Of a stretch of 64,000 nt of DNA, positions 59,475 through 64,000 are shown piece after piece (position 1 is the first letter of the stretch; each line of letters starts with the position of its first letter). The notes under the pieces are model-generated. The model was not told the origin of the DNA. It searched no databases and was given only the letters and a program-made list of their open reading frames with translations. The position numbers and the translations under genes are program-made. The DNA is from Synanceia verrucosa (taxonomy: Eukaryota; Chordata; Actinopteri; Perciformes; Synanceiidae), in assembly GCA_029721515.1 (NCBI GenBank), contig CM056554.1:24429488-24493487 (forward strand). Reading direction: 5' to 3'.

Positions 59475-60477
59475 GTGTCATTGAAATGTTTATTTAGCCA
59501 GGTTCTTCCCATGGAGGATGAAAAAGACAGGTTGTGGGGTTATTTTGTGCGTGACTCTATGTTGATCAGGAAGTGGGTGCCTCGCGGTGAAAATTTTGTT
59601 GGTGATCCCGTTTATCAGGTGGTGATCCCGGCTAAATTCCGCGCAACCGTGTTAAGACTGGCGCACGATGAAGCTGGGCATTGTGGTGTGGGGAAAACAT
59701 ATGATCGGGTTTTACGCCATTTTTTTTGGCCGAAACTTAAGAAGGATGTTTCCACTTATGTTAAAACATGCCAACTGACAGGCAAACCTAATCAAAGAAT
59801 TCCACCAGCTCCATTATTCCCTATTCCAGCTCTGAGCCAGCCTTTCGAGCACATTATAATTGACTGTGTAGGTCCGTTGACGCGCTCTAAATCCGGTGCC
59901 ACTCATCTCCTCACTAAAATGTGTCAAAGTACGCGTTATCCAGCAGCTTATCCACTACGAACGATAACTGCAGGGTGCAAGGGCAGTGGTGCGCGCTCTG
60001 TCCCAATTCATGTCCATCTTTGGTATTCCGAGAATAATTCAGTCCGATCAGGGATCGAATTTTTCCTCTCACCTTTTCGCTCAGGTATTAAAGCTTCTGC
60101 ATGTTAAGCACAACAAGGCATCTGCCTACCACGCACAAAGTCAAGGTGCGCTGGAACGATTTCACCAGACCTTGAAGGCACTGTTACGCGCATATTGTAC
60201 AGAGATGGGGGCAGACTGGGAGGAAGGTTTGCCGTGGCTGATGTTGTCTGCTCGGGAGGTGACCCAGGACAGCACGGGGTTCAGTCCCAATGACTTGGTA
60301 TTTGGCCATACAGTTCGTGGCCCGTTAACTATGCTGTATGATAACTTAGATAACCGTGAACCACCTGCTAATTTCATTAATTATGTCAACGCTTTTCGGC
60401 ATAGGTTGTATGTGTCAGGTCAAATGGCCAAACAAAACTTATCGGCTGAGCAAGCAAAACATGAAAGGTCTGTATGA
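59475..60477 (+). pseudogene. Gmr1-like integrase, right copy (frameshifted)
   Basis: Frame 59475-60107 holds the zinc-finger region and the first core aspartate (IIIDCVGPL). A frameshift near 59970 moves the rest (IQSDQGSNF, GALERFHQTL) to frame 59986-60477, and a one-base insertion near 60460 shifts the C-terminal domain into the RT frame. The zinc finger reads KTCQLTGKP where the left copy has KTCHTCQLTG, so one of the two cysteines is lost. Apart from these lesions the protein differs from the left copy by few residues. Confidence 0.8.
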
Positions 60478-62310
60478 TAGGCGCGTAGAATGCAGAGTTT
60501 TTAAGGAAGGAGATCAGGTTTTAGCTTTGTTACCAATTATAAGTTCTCCATTTCAAGCTAAATTCTCTGGTCCATATACGGTGATGAAACAAGTGTCTGA
60601 ATTGAATTATATTATTTCCACTCCAGATCGCAAAAAATCCAGTCACTTATGCCACATTAACCTTTTAAAACCGTATTATACGCGTGTGGTCCCCAAAGGC
60701 GATGAAGAGGATAAATCTCTGCCCAGCAACGTGAGTCCTGCATGCCTGGTGGGGAGGGTGTCGGAGGTTTGTGTTCCTCATTCTGTGGGGACGGAGGTAG
60801 AGGATGGTTTTCTCCCGTTGGATCCCGCTGTGCTGCAGGGTCGCTTAAGAAATTCTGAATTACTAACAAAATTGGATGTTATGTTGTGCCATTTGCCAGA
60901 TCAGGAGAGGGAAGAGTTGTCTGTCTTGATTAAGGATTTCCTCTGCCTGTTTGATGATATTCCTTCTCGGACTCATGTGATTGAGCATGAGATCGGTGTG
61001 GGAGAGGCCATGCCAATCAAACAGAGGTTTTACCGAGTGCACCCAGAGAAACGAAAATATTTGGATGCAGAAGTAAATTATATGTTGGATCATGGCATTG
61101 CAGGGCCGTTATCTTCCAGCTGGGCCTCACCGTCTATCATGGTGCCAAAATCATATAACACGCCTCGTTTCTGCACTGATTTTCGCAAGGTTAACGCAGT
61201 CACTAAGCCTGATGCTTTCCCTCTTCCTCGAATGGAAGATTGCATAGATCAGATGGGCCAGGCCAAGTATGTGAGTAAATTTGATCTTCTTAAAGGGTAC
61301 TGGCAGGTTCCTCTGACGCCACGAGCACGAGAGATCAGTGCTTTTGTGACACCTAACGGGCTTTCTTCCTACAATGTTATGCCCTTCGGGTTGCGAAATG
61401 CACCAGCAACTTTTCAGAGATTGATGGTGAAGGTTTTGGGTGATCTTGAGGGATGCACTGTGTACTTGGATGACGGGGTGGTTTATTTTGATACTTGGTG
61501 TTCACATTTGGAAAGTATTCGTGCCCTGTTCTGCCGGTTAGCTGAGGCCCATCTGACTGTGAATCTAGCAAAATGCGAGTTTGCGAAGGCATCTGTGACA
61601 TATTTGGGCTGGGTTGTCGGTCATGGAGAAATCCGTCCGGTGCAGGCCAAAGTGCGAGCTGTCCAGGATTACCCTGTTCCTGAAAATAAAAAAGACCTTA
61701 TGCGTTTCCTTGGGCTTGTTGGATACTACAGAAGTTTTTGTCAGAACTTTGCTGAGGTTGTGGCGCCTCTTACTGACTTGTTGAGGGCAAATGCTGTTTT
61801 TGATTGGACTTTAACCTGTCAGCAGGTTGATAGGATTAAGGAGATACTGTGCAGTGACCCCGTCTTAGCTGCTCCGCGATCTGATAGACCTTTTTCGCTG
61901 CAGGTTGATGCCAGCCATGTCGGAGCAGGATCAGTCCTGGTGCAAGTTGACGATGGGGGAGTTGAGAGGCCAGTGTGTTTCTTCTCTAAGAAGTTCTACT
62001 CTTATCAGGTGAATTATTCCACCATAGAGAAGGAAGCGCTAGCTCTGATTTGGTCGTTAAAACATTTTGAGGTGTATGTAGGGTCCGGTGTTGTTCCGGT
62101 GATCGTTTACACCGATCATAACCCTTTGACTTTTCTGTCTTCCTTAAAATGTCCAAACCCTCGTCTATTAGGTGGTCACTGATGCTGCAGTCATATTGGC
62201 TTGATATAAGATATATAAAAGGCTCAGATAATGTAGTGGCAGATGCATTGTCTCGAGCTCCCCAGTTGGAAAGTATTGAGTGGTTATCTGTTATTTTACC
62301 TCTTTATTCT
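60356..62310 (+). pseudogene. Gmr1-like integrase C-terminus, RT and RNase H, right copy
   Basis: A 608-codon frame (60356-62182) joins the integrase C-terminal domain (FKEGDQVLALLP, HINLLKPYY) directly to RT: FCTDFRKVNAVT, SKFDLLKGYWQVPL (motif A), SYNVMPFGLRNAPATF (motif B) and CTVYLDDGVVYFD (YLDD at 61463-61474). RNase H follows (LQVDASHVGAG, VYTDHNPL). This shows from one uninterrupted frame that integrase precedes RT. A single-base deletion near 62165 shifts the last part (DIRYIKGSDNVVADALSRA) into frame 62149-62361. RT motifs look intact, but the polyprotein is broken upstream and downstream. Confidence 0.85.
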
Positions 62311-62361
62311 TGTTCCTTCTTTGTCCTCTTCAAATGCTTCCAAAGGGTACCCAGTTGCTGA

Positions 62362-62610
62362 GGGCTGAGTTATGGTGTCAAGTGGTGATGTTGGTGGGTA
62401 ACAGACAATCATCAGGTCGGTAGGCAGCTGTTCCATCTAGGTTGCATATTTCTTCCTCAAGATAATGTTGAAAAACATTTTCTTGTATATTTCTCCAGGA
62501 TATTGTATTGTACGTATTGTTTTGTTGTTACTGCACTTTTGTAAATATTAGGCCTACCTGCTTAAAATGTTATTTGTTCACCCGACTAGCTTGGGATATT
62601 GGTTTCCGTG
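62362..62610 (+). other. Unique 3' tail of the Gmr1-like element
   Basis: This non-coding ~250 bp is shared with the left copy (32723 to about 32970, inverted). It lies between the RNase H frame and the satellite. It is where a polypurine tract and the start of a 3' LTR would be expected. I cannot place either with confidence, though TGTCAAGTGGTGATG and TGTTGGTGGGTAAC are possible LTR starts. Confidence 0.45.
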
Positions 62611-62930
62611 AAAAAGACACAGAAAACAGATACATTGTGAATCTACACAACATAACCAAAACTCATTATATCGTGTAGAAACATCATGTTTCGACTCAGT
62701 TCTAACAAGAATAAGATATTTTGTAGAAAAAGTGCTTCAAATTGAAGAAGACAGGTAAATCAGCTTTCCCATGCTTAAATCATCCTGAAACTGCCCCAAA
62801 CGCCTTTTCTCGAATTGAAAAGCCCAACAAGACACAGAAATCCGATACACTGTGAATCTACAGAACATAGCCGAAACTCATTATATCGTTTTCAAACATC
62901 ATGTTTCGACGAAATTCTAACAAGAATAAG
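62611..62930 (-). repeat. Right outer satellite stub (1.5 monomers)
   Basis: Minus-orientation satellite from AAAAAGACACAG to TTCTAACAAGAATAAG. It has the same length and the same end phase as the left stub at 32398-32722. It is more diverged than the inner monomers. Confidence 0.85.
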
Positions 62931-62943
62931 GAAAACTCATTGG
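62931..62943. other. Second satellite orientation switch
   Basis: GAAAACTCATTGG bridges minus-orientation satellite on the left and plus-orientation satellite (ATGATTTACGCATGGG) on the right. Confidence 0.8.
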
Positions 62944-64000
62944 ATGATTTACGCATGGGAAAGCTGATTTACCTGTTTCCTTCAATTTAAAGAAAATTTT
63001 CCACAAAATATTGCTTGTTCTTGTTAGAATTGAGTCGAAACATCATGTTTCAACACGATATAATGAGTTTTGGTTATGTTCTGTAGAGTGACAATGTATC
63101 TGCTGTGTCTTTTTGGGCTCTTCAAGGCGAGAAAAGGCGTTTGGGGCTTTTTCAGGATGATTTAAGCATGGGAAAGCTGATGTACCTGTATTGTCCATTC
63201 AGAAGCATTTTTTCCACAAAACATTGCTTATTCTTGTTAGAATTGAGTCGAAACATGACGTTTCAACACGATATAATGAGTTTTGGTTATGTTCTGTAGA
63301 TTCACAATGTATCTGTTTTCTGTGTCTTTTTGGGCTTTTCAAGGCGAGAAAAGGCGTTTGGGGCTTTTTCAGGATGATTTAAGCATGGGAAAGCTGATGT
63401 ACCTGTATTGTCCATTCAGAAGCATTTTTTCCACAAAACATTGCTTATTCTTGTTAGAATTGAGTCGAAACATGACGTTTCAACACGATATAATGAGTTT
63501 TGGTTATGTTCTGTAGATTCACAATGTATCTGTTTTCTGTGTCTTTTTGGGCTTTTCAAGGCGAGAAAAGGCGTTTGGGGCTTTTTCAGGATGATTTAAG
63601 CATGGGAAAGCTGATTTACCTCTAGTCTTCATTCAGAAGCATTTTTTCCACAAAATATTGCTGATTCTTGTTAGAATTGAGTCGAAACATGAAGTTTCAA
63701 CACGATATAATGAGTTTTGGTTATGTTCTGTAGATACACAATGTATCTGTTTTCTGTGTCTTGTTGGGCTTTTCAAGGCGAGAAAAGGCGTTTGGGGCAG
63801 TTTCAGCATGATGTACGCATGGGAAAGCTGATTTATCTTTTTTCTTCAATTTGACGCAATTTTTCCACAAAATATTGCCTATTCTTGTTAGAATTGAGTC
63901 GAAACATCATGTTTCAACAGGATATAATGAGTTTTGGTTATGTTCTGTAGATTCACAATGTATCTGTTTTCTGTGTCTTTTTGGGCTTTTCAGAGCGAGA
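62944..64000 (+). repeat. 217-bp satellite array, plus orientation, runs off the window
   Basis: About 4.9 monomers of the same satellite. Three consecutive monomers (about 63105-63600) share the rare GGGGCTTTTTCAGGATG and TGTACCTGTATTGTCC variants, and two are virtually identical. The array continues beyond 64000. Confidence 0.95.

Larger units (their letters stand above)
57491..62610 (+). mobile_element. Gmr1-like Ty3/gypsy element, right copy, no LTRs
   Basis: This is the plus-strand counterpart of 32723-37686. Its junctions are the same: AACGCCTTTT then CGCTCGGGCGCACAG at the 5' end, and GGTTTCCGTG then AAAAAGACAC at the 3' end. The order is gag, protease, integrase, RT, RNase H. The gag capsid is full-length here. 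Private lesions include a leader deletion, a small gag deletion at 57770, loss of protease residues, loss of one integrase zinc-finger cysteine, and frameshifts near 59970, 60460 and 62165. Confidence 0.85.

Noticed and set aside
32723..62610. Two independent Gmr1-like insertions into pre-existing satellite
   Set aside because: Not fully excluded, but identical breakpoints at both ends, a ~17-bp target loss, absence of target duplications and shared lesions make duplication of one composite unit more likely.

Overview
The window looks like repeat-dense ray-finned fish (probably percomorph-like) nuclear DNA. I base this on the mix of elements: L2, Rex1-like, RTE/Rex3-like and L1 LINEs, V-SINE-type SINEs, chromovirus-type Ty3/gypsy and Gmr1-like Ty3/gypsy. 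I found no host protein-coding gene and no standard RNA gene. Every long open frame belongs to a transposable element, and nearly all of these are broken.

Layout. 1-4.5 kb: AT-rich sequence with microsatellites and a 515-bp solo-LTR candidate. 4.5-10.6 kb: a 5'-truncated L2 LINE split near its 3' end by a CR1/Rex1-group LINE (7113-10526). 10.6-12.25 kb: unassigned. 12.26-15.03 kb: a non-autonomous TIR element holding a second TIR element (12732-14094) and a foldback. 15.26-15.63 kb: a V-SINE. 15.9-16.75 kb: a gypsy integrase fragment. 16.75-30.05 kb: one L1 copy cut into pieces by four later insertions: a chromovirus (18367-23616, itself carrying a V-SINE in its 3' LTR), an RTE 3' end (25979-26253), a solo LTR (26423-27210) and a Rex1-like LINE (about 27358-28931). 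30.05-32.4 kb: a dispersed repeat that starts with about eight short tandem copies of a GGGCCCGAGC unit.

32.4-64 kb is the unusual part. A satellite with a monomer of about 217 bp forms a huge inverted structure. From left to right it has a 1.5-monomer stub, a Gmr1-like retroelement on the minus strand (32723-37686), about 37 satellite monomers in plus orientation (37687-45766), an abrupt orientation switch, about 54 monomers in minus orientation (45790-57490), the same Gmr1-like element on the plus strand (57491-62610), another 1.5-monomer stub, and a second switch near 62930-62943 that leads back into plus-orientation satellite to the window end. The two element copies share the same satellite junctions at both ends, show no LTRs, and are nearly identical in long stretches of protein. 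This points to inverted duplication of a composite satellite-plus-retroelement unit.

The Gmr1-like copies carry gag, protease, integrase, then RT and RNase H. Integrase lies upstream of RT, as in copia elements but unlike most gypsy elements. Their gag has a capsid segment that resembles the SCAN domain of vertebrate zinc-finger proteins. Both copies are inactivated by deletions and frameshifts, but the left integrase frame is still open with a D,D35E triad. Family assignments rest on recognised protein motifs and termini only; no database search was possible.
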